A stretch of 64,000 bases of DNA from assembly GCF_001875655.1 (NCBI RefSeq), contig NZ_MKEQ01000001.1, positions 3,162,001-3,226,000 of the forward strand, written 5' to 3'. Shown piece by piece: positions 1 through 14,529 of this stretch. Numbering within the stretch: position 1 is the first letter of the stretch; the number at the start of each line of letters is the position of its first letter. Origin of the DNA: Enterobacter hormaechei ATCC 49162 (GTDB taxonomy: Bacteria; Pseudomonadota; Gammaproteobacteria; Enterobacterales; Enterobacteriaceae). The notes below the pieces were generated by a model. That model was not told where the DNA came from. It was given only the letters and a program-made list of their open reading frames with translations, and made no database searches. A program made the position numbers and the translations under genes.

Positions 1-869
1 ACCAGCGCGCGGGCTTCGTTGGTGTGCGCCAGCGGAACAAAGCTCTGGTTTTCCAGCTTCAGGGCTTCATCACGGCCCAGACGGGCAGCCGCTTCAATGG
101 TTTTCACCGCCGTGATCGGCGCCGGGTAGTGTTTACCCGCCGTCTGCATCACCATGCCTTTGGCGATGGTGAAGCTCATGGTGGCTTCAATTTTGCTGAG
201 CTTTAACGGCTCCAGCTTCGGCTGACGTTTGGCTTTCCAGTCGAGATCGCCGTTAATCGCCTGACGCAGAATGGCGACGGCGCCTTCAACAAGCTTCTCA
301 GGTTTGACGACGCCGTCCACCAGGCCAATTTTCTGCGCCTGGTCAGCTCCCACATCTTTACCTGCGGCAATGATTTCCAGCGCGCTATCGGCACCCAGCA
401 TACGTGGCATACGCACCGAGCCGCCAAAGCCCGGCATAATGCCCAGTTTGGTTTCCGGCAGGCCGATGCGCAGATCCGGCGTCGCCAGACGATAATCGGT
501 TGCGAGTACGCACTCACAGCCGCCGCCCAGCGCATAGCCATTTACGGCAGAGATCGTTGGAACAGGCAGATCTTCCAGACGATTAAAGACGCTGTTGGCG
601 AAGTGCAGCCACTGGCTTAGCTGTTCTTCGGGTACCAGGAACAGCGACAGGAATTCGGTGATATCCGCGCCAACGATAAAGGCCGCTTTGTTGGAGCGCA
701 GCAGCAGCCCTTTCAAATCTGATTGCTTTTCAAGTACATCCAGCGCCTGGCCAAGACTGGCCACCGTCGCGGTATCAAGCTTGTTCACTGAGCCGGGGGC
801 ATCGAACACCAGTTCGGCAATGCCATCTTCCAGCCAGTCTACGTACAGGGTGTCGCCTTTGTAGAGCAT
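1..869 (-). CDS. fadB: Fatty acid oxidation complex alpha subunit FadB (N-terminal part)
   Basis: Multifunctional beta-oxidation enzyme (enoyl-CoA hydratase, 3-hydroxyacyl-CoA dehydrogenase and isomerase activities), partner of FadA. The window holds only about the first 289 residues, reading off the left edge. The protein starts [16 protein letters not shown] and shows the crotonase-fold hydratase domain, including the oxyanion-hole stretch [10 protein letters not shown] and the following [14 protein letters not shown] segment typical of this family. The ATG lies at 867-869 behind a GGAG-type ribosome site (aggagaccgac). A palindromic FadR-type site sits about 30 bp upstream. It is divergent from pepQ, as in E. 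coli. Confidence 0.96.
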   Translation of the reverse strand, partial: MLYKGDTLYVDWLEDGIAELVFDAPGSVNKLDTATVASLGQALDVLEKQSDLKGLLLRSNKAAFIVGADITEFLSLFLVPEEQLSQWLHFANSVFNRLEDLPVPTISAVNGYALGGGCECVLATDYRLATPDLRIGLPETKLGIMPGFGGSVRMPRMLGADSALEIIAAGKDVGADQAQKIGLVDGVVKPEKLVEGAVAILRQAINGDLDWKAKRQPKLEPLKLSKIEATMSFTIAKGMVMQTAGKHYPAPITAVKTIEAAARLGRDEALKLENQSFVPLAHTNEARAL

Positions 870-895
870 GTCGGTCTCCTGAATCCAGCAATTGG

Positions 896-912
896 ATCTG
901 GTCATACCAGAT
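896..912. promoter_or_regulatory. FadR operator upstream of fadB
   Basis: The palindrome ATCTGGTCATACCAGAT contains the TGGTC..ACCA core of FadR sites and lies just upstream of fadB. FadR is known to repress fadBA in the absence of long-chain acyl-CoA. The match to the known E. coli fadB operator is from memory. Confidence 0.75.
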
Positions 913-1059
913 GAAACGGAGTGTGGAATTTATGTTAATAAAATGCAAATTAGTCATTAAGAAATTGCTGCGCTGATCACGGTCGGTGGAAATCACGCAG
1001 CCGGAGTGAGGTGTGCTAAGATGCGATGACTTGAGGTCAAAAAAACGAAAGGAAGAATG

Positions 1060-2391
1060 ATGGACTCACTGGCTTCGCTTTATAAAAATCATATCGTTAC
1101 CCTACAGGAACGTACCCGCGATGTACTGGCCCGCTTCAAGCTGGATGCCCTGCTGATCCACTCCGGCGAGCTGATGAATACTTTTCTTGATGACCATGCT
1201 TATCCCTTCAAGGTTAACCCGCAGTTTAAAGCCTGGGTGCCTGTCACGCAGGTTCCAAATTGCTGGCTGCTGGTGGATGGCGTGAACAAGCCGAAACTGT
1301 GGTTCTACCTGCCGGTCGATTACTGGCACAACGTGGAACCGCTGCCGACCTCATTCTGGACCGAAGAAATTGACGTGATTGCGCTGCCAAAAGCGGACGG
1401 CATTGGCAGCCAGCTGCCAGCGGCGCGCGGCAACATCGGCTACATTGGTCCGGCTCCTGAGCGCGCGCTGGGTCTGGATATTCCGGCAGATAAACTCAAC
1501 CCGAAAGGCGTACTGGATTATCTGCACTACTATCGCGCCTACAAGACGGACTATGAACTTTACTGCATGCGTGAAGCGCAAAAAACGGCGGTGAATGGTC
1601 ACCGTGCGGCGCATGAAGCGTTCCAGTCCGGCATGAGCGAGTTCGATATTAATCAGGCCTACCTGACGGCGACCGGCCACCGCGATACCGATGTGCCGTA
1701 CAGCAACATCGTAGCGCTGAATGAACATGCCTCGGTTCTGCACTACACCAAACTGGATCATCAGGTTCCGGCTGAGATGCGCAGCTTCCTGCTGGATGCA
1801 GGCGCAGAGTACAACGGCTACGCGGCAGACCTGACCCGTACCTGGGCGGCGAATGCAGATACCGATTTTGCGCAATTAATTAAAGATGTGAACGATGAAC
1901 AGCTGGCGCTGATTGGCACCATGAAGGCCGGAACCAGCTACGTGGATTATCACATTCAGTTCCATCAGCGTATCGCTAAACTGCTGCGTAAGCACCAGAT
2001 TGTCAAAGACATGAGCGAAGAAGCGATGGTTGAGAACGATCTGACCGGGCCATTTATGCCGCACGGTATCGGCCACCCGCTGGGTCTACAGGTTCATGAC
2101 GTTGCGGGCTTTATGCAGGATGATACCGGTACGCACCTGGCGGCACCGTCTAAATATCCTTATCTGCGCTGCACCCGCGTTCTGGCGCCGCGTATGGTAT
2201 TAACCATTGAGCCGGGCATCTACTTTATTGAATCCCTGCTGGCGCCGTGGCGTGAAGGGCAATTCAGCAAGCACTTCAACTGGGAGAAAATTGAAGCGCT
2301 GAAGCCGTTTGGCGGCATTCGTATCGAGGATAACGTGGTTATCCATGAAAACAGCATCGAGAACATGACGCGAGATCTGAAGCTGGCCTGA
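1060..2391 (+). CDS. pepQ: Xaa-Pro dipeptidase PepQ
   Basis: Cytosolic metallopeptidase of the M24B family that cleaves dipeptides with a C-terminal proline. The 443-residue protein begins [20 protein letters not shown]. It carries the pita-bread fold signatures: [19 protein letters not shown] (metal-binding aspartates), [16 protein letters not shown] (metal/catalytic histidines), LTIEPGIYF and a final [10 protein letters not shown] with metal-binding glutamates. Two adjacent ATGs exist at 1057 and 1060; the second fits the family start and is well placed after the aaggaag ribosome site. Its stop overlaps the yigZ start (TGATG), so the two are probably translationally coupled. Confidence 0.97.
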   Translation: MDSLASLYKNHIVTLQERTRDVLARFKLDALLIHSGELMNTFLDDHAYPFKVNPQFKAWVPVTQVPNCWLLVDGVNKPKLWFYLPVDYWHNVEPLPTSFWTEEIDVIALPKADGIGSQLPAARGNIGYIGPAPERALGLDIPADKLNPKGVLDYLHYYRAYKTDYELYCMREAQKTAVNGHRAAHEAFQSGMSEFDINQAYLTATGHRDTDVPYSNIVALNEHASVLHYTKLDHQVPAEMRSFLLDAGAEYNGYAADLTRTWAANADTDFAQLIKDVNDEQLALIGTMKAGTSYVDYHIQFHQRIAKLLRKHQIVKDMSEEAMVENDLTGPFMPHGIGHPLGLQVHDVAGFMQDDTGTHLAAPSKYPYLRCTRVLAPRMVLTIEPGIYFIESLLAPWREGQFSKHFNWEKIEALKPFGGIRIEDNVVIHENSIENMTRDLKLA

Positions 2392-3005
2392 TGGAAAGCT
2401 GGCTGATACCGGCTGAGCCGGTCACCTTTGTTGAGGAAATCAAGAAAAGCCGCTTTATCACGCTGTTGGCGCATACCGACGGCGTGGAGGCGGCGAAGGC
2501 GTTCGTCGAGTCCGTCCGCGCGCAGCATCCTGACGCACGTCACCACTGCGTGGCGTGGGTCGCAGGGCCGCCAGACGACTCACAGCAGCTCGGGTTTTCT
2601 GATGACGGTGAACCGGCGGGCACGGCCGGTAAACCCATGCTCTCCCAGTTGATGGGCAGCGGCGTGGGTGAAATCACCGCCGTCGTTGTTCGCTACTACG
2701 GGGGCATTTTGTTAGGCACCGGAGGTCTGGTTAAAGCCTACGGTGGTGGTGTCCAGCAGGCGCTTAATCAGCTGATAACGACCCGCAAAACGCCACTTAC
2801 CGAATATACTTTGTTATGCGATTACGCCCAGCTTTCGGGTATCGAAGCACTGCTTAAACAGTTTAACGGTGTCATCGCACACAGTGATTATCAGGCAATG
2901 GTGCAATTACGCGTGGCGCTTCCTCAGGCGGAACTGGCTGCTTTTTCAGCAAAACTCGCTGATTTTAGTCGCGGTTCATTGCAATTACTGCCGATTGAAG
3001 AATAA
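2391..3005 (+). CDS. yigZ: YigZ / IMPACT family protein
   Basis: A 204-residue protein of the UPF0029/IMPACT family, whose eukaryotic member regulates Gcn2; the bacterial role is unsettled. The N-terminal half has the family core: KKSRFI near residue 20, then HHCVAWV, SDDGEPAGTAGKPML and VVRYYGGILLGTGGLVKAY around residues 55-125. The C-terminal part is the smaller ferredoxin-like domain. It overlaps pepQ by one base and precedes trkH by about 40 bp, the same pepQ-yigZ-trkH-hemG order as in E. coli, suggesting one transcription unit. Confidence 0.95.
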   Translation: MESWLIPAEPVTFVEEIKKSRFITLLAHTDGVEAAKAFVESVRAQHPDARHHCVAWVAGPPDDSQQLGFSDDGEPAGTAGKPMLSQLMGSGVGEITAVVVRYYGGILLGTGGLVKAYGGGVQQALNQLITTRKTPLTEYTLLCDYAQLSGIEALLKQFNGVIAHSDYQAMVQLRVALPQAELAAFSAKLADFSRGSLQLLPIEE

Positions 3006-3047
3006 TCCCCAACCTCACAATATTGAATACCTAAGGAAGCGGCAGAG

Positions 3048-4499
3048 ATGCATTTTCGTGCCATTACCCGAATCGTTGGATTGCTGGTCATACTTTTCTC
3101 CGGGACGATGATCATTCCCGGACTGGTGGCGCTCATCTACCGGGACGGTGCGGGGCGTGCATTTACGCAAACCTTTTTTGTCGCGCTGACGATTGGCTCT
3201 CTGCTGTGGTGGCCAAACCGTCGTGAGAAAGGTGAACTGAAATCCCGGGAGGGTTTTCTGATTGTGGTCCTGTTCTGGACGGTACTGGGAAGCGTGGGTG
3301 CGCTGCCGTTTATCTTCTCTGAACAACCGAATCTCACCGTCACGGATGCGTTTTTTGAATCGTTCTCCGGATTAACGACCACCGGGGCCACCACGCTTGT
3401 AGGGCTGGATTCGCTCCCACATGCGATTCTCTTTTACCGGCAAATGCTCCAGTGGTTCGGCGGGATGGGGATCATCGTCCTGGCGGTGGCTATTCTGCCG
3501 ATTCTGGGCGTCGGGGGGATGCAGCTTTACCGGGCAGAGATGCCCGGCCCGTTGAAAGATAACAAGATGCGCCCGCGTATTGCGGAAACGGCGAAAACCC
3601 TGTGGCTTATTTATGTCCTGCTGACGGTGGCCTGCGCGCTGGCGCTGTGGTTTGCCGGGATGCCTGCGTTTGATGCTATCGGACACAGCTTTGCGACTAT
3701 CGCTATCGGCGGGTTCTCCACCCACGATGCCAGCGTTGGTTACTTCGACAGCCCGACAATCAATACCATCATTGCCATCTTCCTGCTGATCTCAGGTTGT
3801 AACTACGGTCTACACTTCTCGTTGCTTAGCGGACGTAGCCTGAAGGTGTACTGGCGCGACCCGGAATTCCGGATGTTTATTGGTGTCCAGCTGACCCTGG
3901 TGGTTATCTGCACCCTGGTCCTGTGGTTCCATGACGTCTATAACTCGGCGGTCACGACCCTGAACCAGGCCTTCTTCCAGGTGGTATCGATGGCGACAAC
4001 CGCCGGTTTTACCACGGACAGTATTGCGCGTTGGCCGCTGTTCCTGCCGGTGCTGCTGTTGTGCTCTGCGTTTATCGGCGGGTGCGCCGGGTCGACGGGC
4101 GGGGGGCTGAAGGTTATTCGTATTCTGCTGCTGTTCAAGCAAGGGAACCGTGAGTTGAAACGTCTGGTCCACCCGAATGCGGTTTACAGTATCAAGCTGG
4201 GGAACCGTGCGCTGCCGGAACGTATCCTCGAAGCGGTATGGGGATTCTTCTCCGCTTATGCGCTGGTTTTTATTGTCAGTATGCTGGCGATTATCGCCAC
4301 GGGCGTGGATGATTTCTCTGCCTTCGCCTCTGTGGTGGCAACGTTAAACAACCTGGGACCGGGGCTGGGCGTCGTGGCGGATAACTTTGCCAGTATGAAC
4401 CCGGTGGCGAAGTGGATCTTAATCGCCAATATGTTGTTTGGGCGTCTTGAGGTCTTTACGTTGCTGGTGCTGTTTACCCCAACATTCTGGCGTGAGTAA
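3048..4499 (+). CDS. trkH: Trk system potassium uptake protein TrkH
   Basis: Inner-membrane K+ translocating subunit of the Trk system, working with the NAD-binding regulator TrkA. The 483-residue protein is highly hydrophobic and shows the repeated pore (P-loop) motifs expected for this superfamily: [34 protein letters not shown] and a fourth near NNLGPGLG. An internal [12 protein letters not shown] follows the third pore motif and is typical of TrkH/KtrB proteins. The start ATGCATTTTCGTGCC follows a weak ggcagag ribosome site. hemG follows 10 bp downstream. Confidence 0.97.
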   Translation: MHFRAITRIVGLLVILFSGTMIIPGLVALIYRDGAGRAFTQTFFVALTIGSLLWWPNRREKGELKSREGFLIVVLFWTVLGSVGALPFIFSEQPNLTVTDAFFESFSGLTTTGATTLVGLDSLPHAILFYRQMLQWFGGMGIIVLAVAILPILGVGGMQLYRAEMPGPLKDNKMRPRIAETAKTLWLIYVLLTVACALALWFAGMPAFDAIGHSFATIAIGGFSTHDASVGYFDSPTINTIIAIFLLISGCNYGLHFSLLSGRSLKVYWRDPEFRMFIGVQLTLVVICTLVLWFHDVYNSAVTTLNQAFFQVVSMATTAGFTTDSIARWPLFLPVLLLCSAFIGGCAGSTGGGLKVIRILLLFKQGNRELKRLVHPNAVYSIKLGNRALPERILEAVWGFFSAYALVFIVSMLAIIATGVDDFSAFASVVATLNNLGPGLGVVADNFASMNPVAKWILIANMLFGRLEVFTLLVLFTPTFWRE

Positions 4500-4509
4500 G
4501 GAGACATTG

Positions 4510-5055
4510 GTGAAAACGTTAATTCTTTTCTCAACGCGTGACGGGCAAACGCGTGAGATTGCTTCATATCTGGCTTCTGAACTCACAGAGCTGGGCATTT
4601 ATTCTGATGTGGTGAACCTGAATCGCACAGAGCAGATTGCCTGGCAGGATTACGACCGCGTGGTGATTGGCGCGTCGATTCGTTATGGCCATTTCCATCC
4701 TGCGCTTGATCGCTTTGTGAAAAAGCATACGGCGGAGCTCGCTAAGCTGCCTGGCGCGTTTTACTCGGTCAACCTGGTTGCCCGTAAAGCGGAGAAGCGT
4801 ACCCCGCAGACCAACAGCTATACGCGCAAGTTTTTGCTAAGTTCGCCATGGCAGCCCGATATCTGTTCTGTCTTTGCTGGCGCGCTGCGTTACCCGCGTT
4901 ACCGCTGGTATGACCGCTTTATGATCCGCCTGATCATGAAGATGACGGGCGGCGAAACGGATACGCGTAAAGAGGTGGTTTATACCGACTGGGCTCAGGT
5001 CGCCAGTTTTGCCCGTGAAATTGCGCGTTTAACGGACGATTCGCGGGTTAAATAA
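4510..5055 (+). CDS. hemG: Menaquinone-dependent protoporphyrinogen oxidase HemG
   Basis: Flavodoxin-like FMN enzyme that oxidises protoporphyrinogen IX to protoporphyrin IX in haem synthesis, passing electrons to quinones. The protein starts [21 protein letters not shown], which includes the FMN phosphate-binding loop (STRDGQT). The family insertion segment [13 protein letters not shown] and the motif [28 protein letters not shown] are present. The start is GTG at 4510 behind an AAGGAG ribosome site; upstream in-frame ATGs lie inside trkH and are not needed. It is the last gene before the rRNA operon. Confidence 0.96.
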   Translation: MKTLILFSTRDGQTREIASYLASELTELGIYSDVVNLNRTEQIAWQDYDRVVIGASIRYGHFHPALDRFVKKHTAELAKLPGAFYSVNLVARKAEKRTPQTNSYTRKFLLSSPWQPDICSVFAGALRYPRYRWYDRFMIRLIMKMTGGETDTRKEVVYTDWAQVASFAREIARLTDDSRVK

Positions 5056-5104
5056 GCGTTGAGTTTGAAAAGTGAGCGAACAAAAAGTTTTTTGTATTTA
5101 GTGC

Positions 5105-5280
5105 TTGTCACTTCAGAAGAACTCCCTATAATGCGCCTCCACTGACACGGAACAACGGCACGCAAGCCGCCGGGTCAGCAGAGAAAAGCAAAATAAACGC
5201 TTGACTCTGAAGCGGGAAAGCGTAATATGCACACCCCGCGCCGCAGCGAAAACGAAGCGGCACTGCTCTTTAACAATTTA
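5105..5280 (+). promoter_or_regulatory. rRNA operon promoters P1 and P2 with boxA
   Basis: P1 has -35 TTGTCA (5105-5110) and -10 TATAAT (5127-5132), 16 bp apart, followed by a GC-rich discriminator. P2 has -35 TTGACT (5201-5206) and -10 TAATAT (5223-5228), also 16 bp apart. A boxA antitermination element, TGCTCTTTAACAATTTA, lies at 5264-5280. The AT-rich stretch just upstream of P1 (about 5060-5104) is where UP-element and Fis sites would be expected. Confidence 0.9.
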
Positions 5281-5411
5281 TCAGACAATCTGTGTGGGCA
5301 CTCAAAGTGACATGGATTCTTAAATGTCCTCGGACACTAAATGAATACCAAGTCTCAACGAGTGAACACGTAATTCATTACGAAGTTTAATTCATTGAGC
5401 ATCAAACTTTT

Positions 5412-6953
<1,542 letters not shown>

Positions 6954-7023
6954 CCTTAAAGAACCTGCCTTTGCAGTGCTCACACAGATTGTCTGATGAA
7001 AAACAGCAGTAAAAAACCTCTAC

Positions 7024-7100
<77 letters not shown>

Positions 7101-7206
7101 AATTCTCCCTGAATACTGCGTTGCGAAATAACTCACATACTGAAGTATGCTTCGTTATTCCACGCCTTGTCTCAGGAAGAATTACCGGTACAGAGGTGAC
7201 TACGAT

Positions 7207-7282
7207 GGGGCTATAGCTCAGCTGGGAGAGCGCCTGCCTTGCACGCAGGAGGTCTGCGGTTCGATCCCGCATAGCTCCACCA
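7207..7282 (+). tRNA. alaT: tRNA-Ala(TGC)
   Basis: A 76-nt tRNA starting GGGGCTATAGCTCAGC, with anticodon TGC in CCTTGCACGCAGG, T-loop TTCGATC and encoded 3' CCA. Second tRNA of the 16S-23S spacer. Confidence 0.98.
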
Positions 7283-7452
7283 TCTTTTACTGCGAACACA
7301 AGAAAACTTCAGAGTGAACCTGAAAAGGTGCACTGCGAAGTTTTGCTCTTTAAAAATCTGGATCAAGCTGAAAATTGAAACGACACACAGCTCATGTGTG
7401 TTCGAGTCTCTCAAATTTTCGCAATCAGAAGTGAAACATCTTCGGGTTGTGA

Positions 7453-10358
<2,906 letters not shown>

Positions 10359-10543
10359 ACAACGCCGAAGATGTTTTGGCGAAGAGACAGATTTTCAGCT
10401 TAGATTCAGAGTCCGAAGGATTTTGCGCTGAGACAAGGCGGCAGACGAAGGAAAGGAAGGAGCATACTGAGGTATGTGACTGACTTTACGAGAGCAGCCA
10501 ACGCAGTATCAGTGCGAAAGACACAGGACAGAGCACAGGAATT

Positions 10544-10663
10544 TGCCTGGCGGCTTTAGCGCGGTGGTCCCACCTGACCCCATGCCGAACTCAGAAGTGA
10601 AACGCCGTAGCGCCGATGGTAGTGTGGGGTCTCCCCATGTGAGAGTAGGGAACTGCCAGGCAT
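10544..10663 (+). rRNA. rrf: 5S ribosomal RNA
   Basis: A 120-nt gene beginning TGCCTGGCGGCTTTAGC and ending GGGAACTGCCAGGCAT, whose two ends pair in helix I. It is followed by the operon terminator. Only one 5S copy is present. Confidence 0.98.
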
Positions 10664-10673
10664 CAATTAGAAG

Positions 10674-10704
10674 AACCCCGTACCGAAAGGTGCGGGGTTT
10701 TTTG
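10674..10704 (+). terminator. rRNA operon terminator
   Basis: Hairpin ACCCCG..CGGGGT with a short GAAA-containing loop followed by six T residues, 10 bp after the 5S gene. Confidence 0.92.
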
Positions 10705-10788
10705 CTTTGTGCGCGCAAAACATGCCGGATAGCGGCTTCCCCTTATCCGGCCTACAATTGTTAAAACAATTTTAACAATGGTGCCGCT

Positions 10789-11241
10789 TTGACTCGTCCT
10801 TTTGATTATCAACAAGATTTTGCCAATATAAATTTTCGCGAACATCCCGAACGGTACCAGGTTGGCCGGGGTGAGCAGGGCGTATTGATGGTCGAGCCTT
10901 ATAAAAGCGAAATCCTGCCGCACTGGCGTTATAAAAATGCTGAAGTCGCAGCGCGTTCGGCAGAAGAGATCTACGCCCTCTTTGAAGAGTACCGCAGGAA
11001 TAACGATTTTGTAGGTATGGATATGGCGCGTAAATTCATACAGATGGGATACACTCGTGCCCGGCGATACGCCAATCATAAAGGCGGAAAAAAGTATGAT
11101 GAGAAGCGCCAGGTCAAACCCCTCGATCACGATCCAGTGAAAGCAGAAGCCGCTGCGGTATTCAAAACGTGGTGGGATAAAATTCGTGCTGATGAAGATT
11201 ATTTGCAGCGAAAAAAGGCGCACCAGCAAGCGTGGGGATAG
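10789..11241 (+). CDS. DUF4385 family protein
   Basis: A 150-residue soluble protein (MTRPFDYQQDFANINFREHP) that I recognise as DUF4385, a conserved enterobacterial family of unknown function. It is rich in charged and aromatic residues, with the conserved-looking stretch MDMARKFIQMGYTRARRYANHKGGKKYD in the middle, and has no signal peptide or membrane segment. The first in-frame start is TTG at 10789; the ATG at 10778 is in another frame and soon stops. A TTG start without a strong ribosome site makes the exact start uncertain. It lies alone between the rRNA terminator and kgtP. Confidence 0.8.
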   Translation: MTRPFDYQQDFANINFREHPERYQVGRGEQGVLMVEPYKSEILPHWRYKNAEVAARSAEEIYALFEEYRRNNDFVGMDMARKFIQMGYTRARRYANHKGGKKYDEKRQVKPLDHDPVKAEAAAVFKTWWDKIRADEDYLQRKKAHQQAWG

Positions 11242-11392
11242 TTACTACGTCCGCTAATAATTTGATACCTGATCGAGTTCACAAAATTTAATGAAACATC
11301 TTGGAAACATTTTATTTACCTAACGATTCGTTTTAAATCCGGTTTTACTGGTTGTGGGCAATGGCCCGCAATGTGAGACAGGGGATTTTAAA

Positions 11393-12700
11393 ATGACAGA
11401 AACCGTAGCCAGTGCAGATACGGATAATACCAGTTTAGCAGGCAAGGATACTCGCCGTCGGGTTTGGGCAATCGTTGGGGCTTCATCGGGGAACCTTGTA
11501 GAGTGGTTTGATTTTTACGTCTATTCATTCTGTTCACTCTACTTTGCGCATATCTTTTTCCCGTCAGGGAACACCACAACTCAGCTTCTGCAAACCGCAG
11601 GCGTTTTTGCCGCCGGGTTCCTGATGCGTCCCATTGGCGGATGGCTGTTCGGCAGGATTGCGGACAGGAAAGGACGTAAGACATCCATGCTCATCTCCGT
11701 TTGCATGATGTGCGTCGGCTCGCTGGTGATTGCCTGCCTGCCCGGATATGACACTATCGGAACATGGGCACCCGCGTTGTTGCTGCTGGCACGTCTTTTC
11801 CAGGGGCTGTCAGTAGGCGGCGAATACGGCACCAGTGCGACATACATGAGCGAAGTGGCTGTTGAAGGGCGCAAAGGTTTCTATGCATCATTCCAGTATG
11901 TGACGCTCATTGGTGGGCAACTGCTGGCGTTACTGGTTGTGGTGATACTTCAACAGATCCTTAGCGATGAAGATTTACGCGCCTGGGGCTGGCGCATCCC
12001 GTTTGCCATGGGGGCAGCCCTGGCGGTTGTGGCGCTGTGGTTACGCCGTCAGCTTGATGAAACCTCCCAACAGGAGGTCAGGGCGTTGAAAGAAGCCGGT
12101 TCGATGAAAGGACTGTGGCGAAACCGCAAAGCATTTTTGATGGTATTAGGCTTTACCGCCGCAGGCTCACTAAGCTTCTATACCTTCACCACCTATATGC
12201 AAAAATATCTGGTCAATACCACGGGCATGCATGCTAACGTTGCGAGTGTCGTCATGACGGTAGCGTTACTGGTCTTTATGCTCATCCAGCCGATCGTCGG
12301 CGCACTGTCGGACAAAATAGGTCGCCGCACTTCCATGCTGATCTTTGGCGGCATGCTCACCCTGGGTACCGTTCCGCTTTTGACCGCGCTACAGCATACA
12401 ACCTCTCCGTATGCCGCTTTTGCTTTGATCATGGTGGCGCTCATTATTATCAGCTTTTACACGGCAATCAGTGGCATTTTGAAAGCGGAAATGTTTCCCG
12501 CACAGGTGAGGGCGCTGGGCGTAGGTCTCTCTTATGCGGTCGCTAACGCCCTGTTCGGTGGTTCGGCAGAGTATGTCGCGCTATCGCTTAAGTCATGGGG
12601 GAGTGAAACGACCTTCTTCTGGTATGTCACCGTTATGGGCGCGCTGGCGTTCATTGTCTCGCTGATGCTGCATCGCAAAGGAAAAGGTATTCGTCTTTAA
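11393..12700 (+). CDS. kgtP: Alpha-ketoglutarate:H+ symporter KgtP
   Basis: Inner-membrane permease of the major facilitator superfamily (metabolite:H+ symporter group), importing 2-oxoglutarate. The 435-residue protein has about 12 hydrophobic segments and the MFS loop motif [13 protein letters not shown] after helix 2, repeated as [13 protein letters not shown] after helix 8. The segment [20 protein letters not shown] is characteristic of this subfamily. ATG at 11393 gives the usual N-terminus [14 protein letters not shown]; an upstream in-frame start is less likely. Its 3' end overlaps convergent yfiM by 4 bp. Confidence 0.96.
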   Translation: MTETVASADTDNTSLAGKDTRRRVWAIVGASSGNLVEWFDFYVYSFCSLYFAHIFFPSGNTTTQLLQTAGVFAAGFLMRPIGGWLFGRIADRKGRKTSMLISVCMMCVGSLVIACLPGYDTIGTWAPALLLLARLFQGLSVGGEYGTSATYMSEVAVEGRKGFYASFQYVTLIGGQLLALLVVVILQQILSDEDLRAWGWRIPFAMGAALAVVALWLRRQLDETSQQEVRALKEAGSMKGLWRNRKAFLMVLGFTAAGSLSFYTFTTYMQKYLVNTTGMHANVASVVMTVALLVFMLIQPIVGALSDKIGRRTSMLIFGGMLTLGTVPLLTALQHTTSPYAAFALIMVALIIISFYTAISGILKAEMFPAQVRALGVGLSYAVANALFGGSAEYVALSLKSWGSETTFFWYVTVMGALAFIVSLMLHRKGKGIRL

Positions 12701-13020
12701 TAATGCGCCATCTGCCAGACAGCGTAGCCGGTTGTTGCTCCGGCTACGTCCCAGGCAAAATCTTTCCAGCTCCAGCCGCTTCCTGAGGGGCGGCTATCCC
12801 AAAGTTCTTTTGATGCTCCCAGGCTGAGGGAGAACATCAGGCCGATTGTGGCACTTCGATCCCGGCTATACCCCTGATGCAGCGCATATTCATTACCCGC
12901 AGCGGACAACATTGCAGATGCGAGAAAGTGTTGAGCTTTATCCTGACCGGACCAGTTATCATTTGCCATATGACTGCAACCGGTCAGGAAAAGAGGGATT
13001 ACCAGGAAAGGCGTACGCAT
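12697..13020 (-). CDS. yfiM: Putative lipoprotein YfiM
   Basis: A 107-residue small lipoprotein. The N-terminus [15 protein letters not shown] has a short hydrophobic signal and a lipobox (LTGC) with Cys at residue 15. The body includes [23 protein letters not shown], typical of the YfiM family; function unknown. Neighbours kgtP and pssA are the same as in E. coli. Confidence 0.9.
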   Translation of the reverse strand: MRTPFLVIPLFLTGCSHMANDNWSGQDKAQHFLASAMLSAAGNEYALHQGYSRDRSATIGLMFSLSLGASKELWDSRPSGSGWSWKDFAWDVAGATTGYAVWQMAHY

Positions 13021-13064
13021 TTACAGGCTCCATAAAAAAGCCCCGTCAATGACAGGGCCGTGTA

Positions 13065-14420
13065 TTACAGAATGCGGCTGATGAGGCGATCGATACGGAT
13101 CCGGCGTAGACGGCGAATCAGCTTGCGGACTTTCACCGGATAGTCAGCGATGCTTTGCAGATCGCGATAATGACGAACCACGGTAGTATGGGTGCGTATC
13201 AGCTCCAGTTCACGATCGCGTTTCGCAGCTAATGCATGCTGAGGATCGTGAATAAGAATGGCGTTTTCTAAATCCAGGCGCCAGGCGCGTGGGTTCAGGT
13301 TATTACCGGTCAGCAGCATCCACTCATCATCCACCCACATCCCTTTGAGGTGATAGCTGTTGTCTTCATCTTTCCAGAGACGCACCACCAGCTGGTCAGT
13401 GTTCACATAGTACTGTAAACGGCTCAGGAAGCGACGCAGGTTAATCTCATAGAGATAAGGCAGTGCGCCGATGATCTTGAAAGGCTGATCTTCCGGAATG
13501 AAAAAGTCGTTTGCCGTTTTATCTCCGACAATGATTTCCACCTTTTTACCATCACGCAGCAGCTGAATGATATTACGCACCAGGACGGCGGGAAGGTTAA
13601 AATATGGGGTGCAGATGGTGAGCTTATGCTCTGCGCACGGCATCAAATGGAAGATTGTCTTGTTCAGGAGGCTCGATTTACCCAGACCTACCAGAGGCGT
13701 AACGGACAACTCTTCATTGTTGGCATCACCCTGAAAACGATAAACCGCATCGCGCAGTTCCTGGCGGAAGGAGCGAACGTCGTTTTTGATTTCCGGGCTT
13801 TTCGGGCGATGAGGATCGTCAAGACGGTGCACACCCCGGCCATGTACCAGGTTTTTATCAACCCAGTTGAACATGATGTCGGCCATCTGCGGATTACGGA
13901 TCAGATGGTAGCGATCGTAACGGTATTTATCGAGCTGATGGAGATAAACATCATTCAGGCTGGCGCCGCTATAAAGGACGCTGTCATCAATGATAAATCC
14001 TTTAAAATGAAGAACGCCAAGCGCTTCACGGGTATTCACAGGTACGCCATAAACCGGAATATCAATACCCGGATTTTCCTGGGCCGTGCGGCAATACCAG
14101 TCAGCATTGGTATTCGAGGCAGCCGCACCAATACGGCCACGCTGAGCACGGTGCCAGTCAACCAGCACGCGAACATCCAGTTCCGGACGCTGACGTTTCG
14201 CTTCATAGAGCGCGTTCAGGATCGCACGCCCACCTTCATCTTGTTCAAGATAAAGCGCCACGATGCAAATACGTCGCGTCGCGCTGGCAATCTTTTCCAG
14301 AAGCGTCTCCCGGAAATGAGCGGGAGCATAAAAGAACTCTACATCATCAACTGACTGAGAAATCTTCGGTAGTTGAGCAAGGTGTTGTTGATGTTTGTTA
14401 CGCTTAAATTTTGACAACAT
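13065..14420 (-). CDS. pssA: Phosphatidylserine synthase PssA
   Basis: CDP-diacylglycerol-serine O-phosphatidyltransferase of the phospholipase D superfamily, catalysing the committed step to phosphatidylethanolamine. The 451-residue protein (MLSKFKRNKHQQHLAQLPKI) has two HxK-type motifs: HFKGFIIDDSVLYSGASLND near residue 138 and HLKGMWVDDEWMLLTGNNLN near residue 357. It lacks membrane helices, as expected for a peripheral enzyme, and ends with a basic tail (RKLIRRLRRIRIDRLISRIL). The second of two adjacent ATGs matches the family start. Confidence 0.97.
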   Translation of the reverse strand: MLSKFKRNKHQQHLAQLPKISQSVDDVEFFYAPAHFRETLLEKIASATRRICIVALYLEQDEGGRAILNALYEAKRQRPELDVRVLVDWHRAQRGRIGAAASNTNADWYCRTAQENPGIDIPVYGVPVNTREALGVLHFKGFIIDDSVLYSGASLNDVYLHQLDKYRYDRYHLIRNPQMADIMFNWVDKNLVHGRGVHRLDDPHRPKSPEIKNDVRSFRQELRDAVYRFQGDANNEELSVTPLVGLGKSSLLNKTIFHLMPCAEHKLTICTPYFNLPAVLVRNIIQLLRDGKKVEIIVGDKTANDFFIPEDQPFKIIGALPYLYEINLRRFLSRLQYYVNTDQLVVRLWKDEDNSYHLKGMWVDDEWMLLTGNNLNPRAWRLDLENAILIHDPQHALAAKRDRELELIRTHTTVVRHYRDLQSIADYPVKVRKLIRRLRRIRIDRLISRIL

Positions 14421-14529
14421 CACAGTGCGTTTCTTCTCTGTTCATTGAAGGGTTGTCTGTACCAGGCAAACAACATAAGCGGACAATGATACCCCAGTGC
14501 CGGGAAAAGTGGGTAACATTTCCAGCAGC

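Noticed and set aside
13626..14354. Long plus-strand open frame opposite pssA
   Set aside because: It lies entirely within the well-supported pssA gene on the other strand, with no recognisable product.
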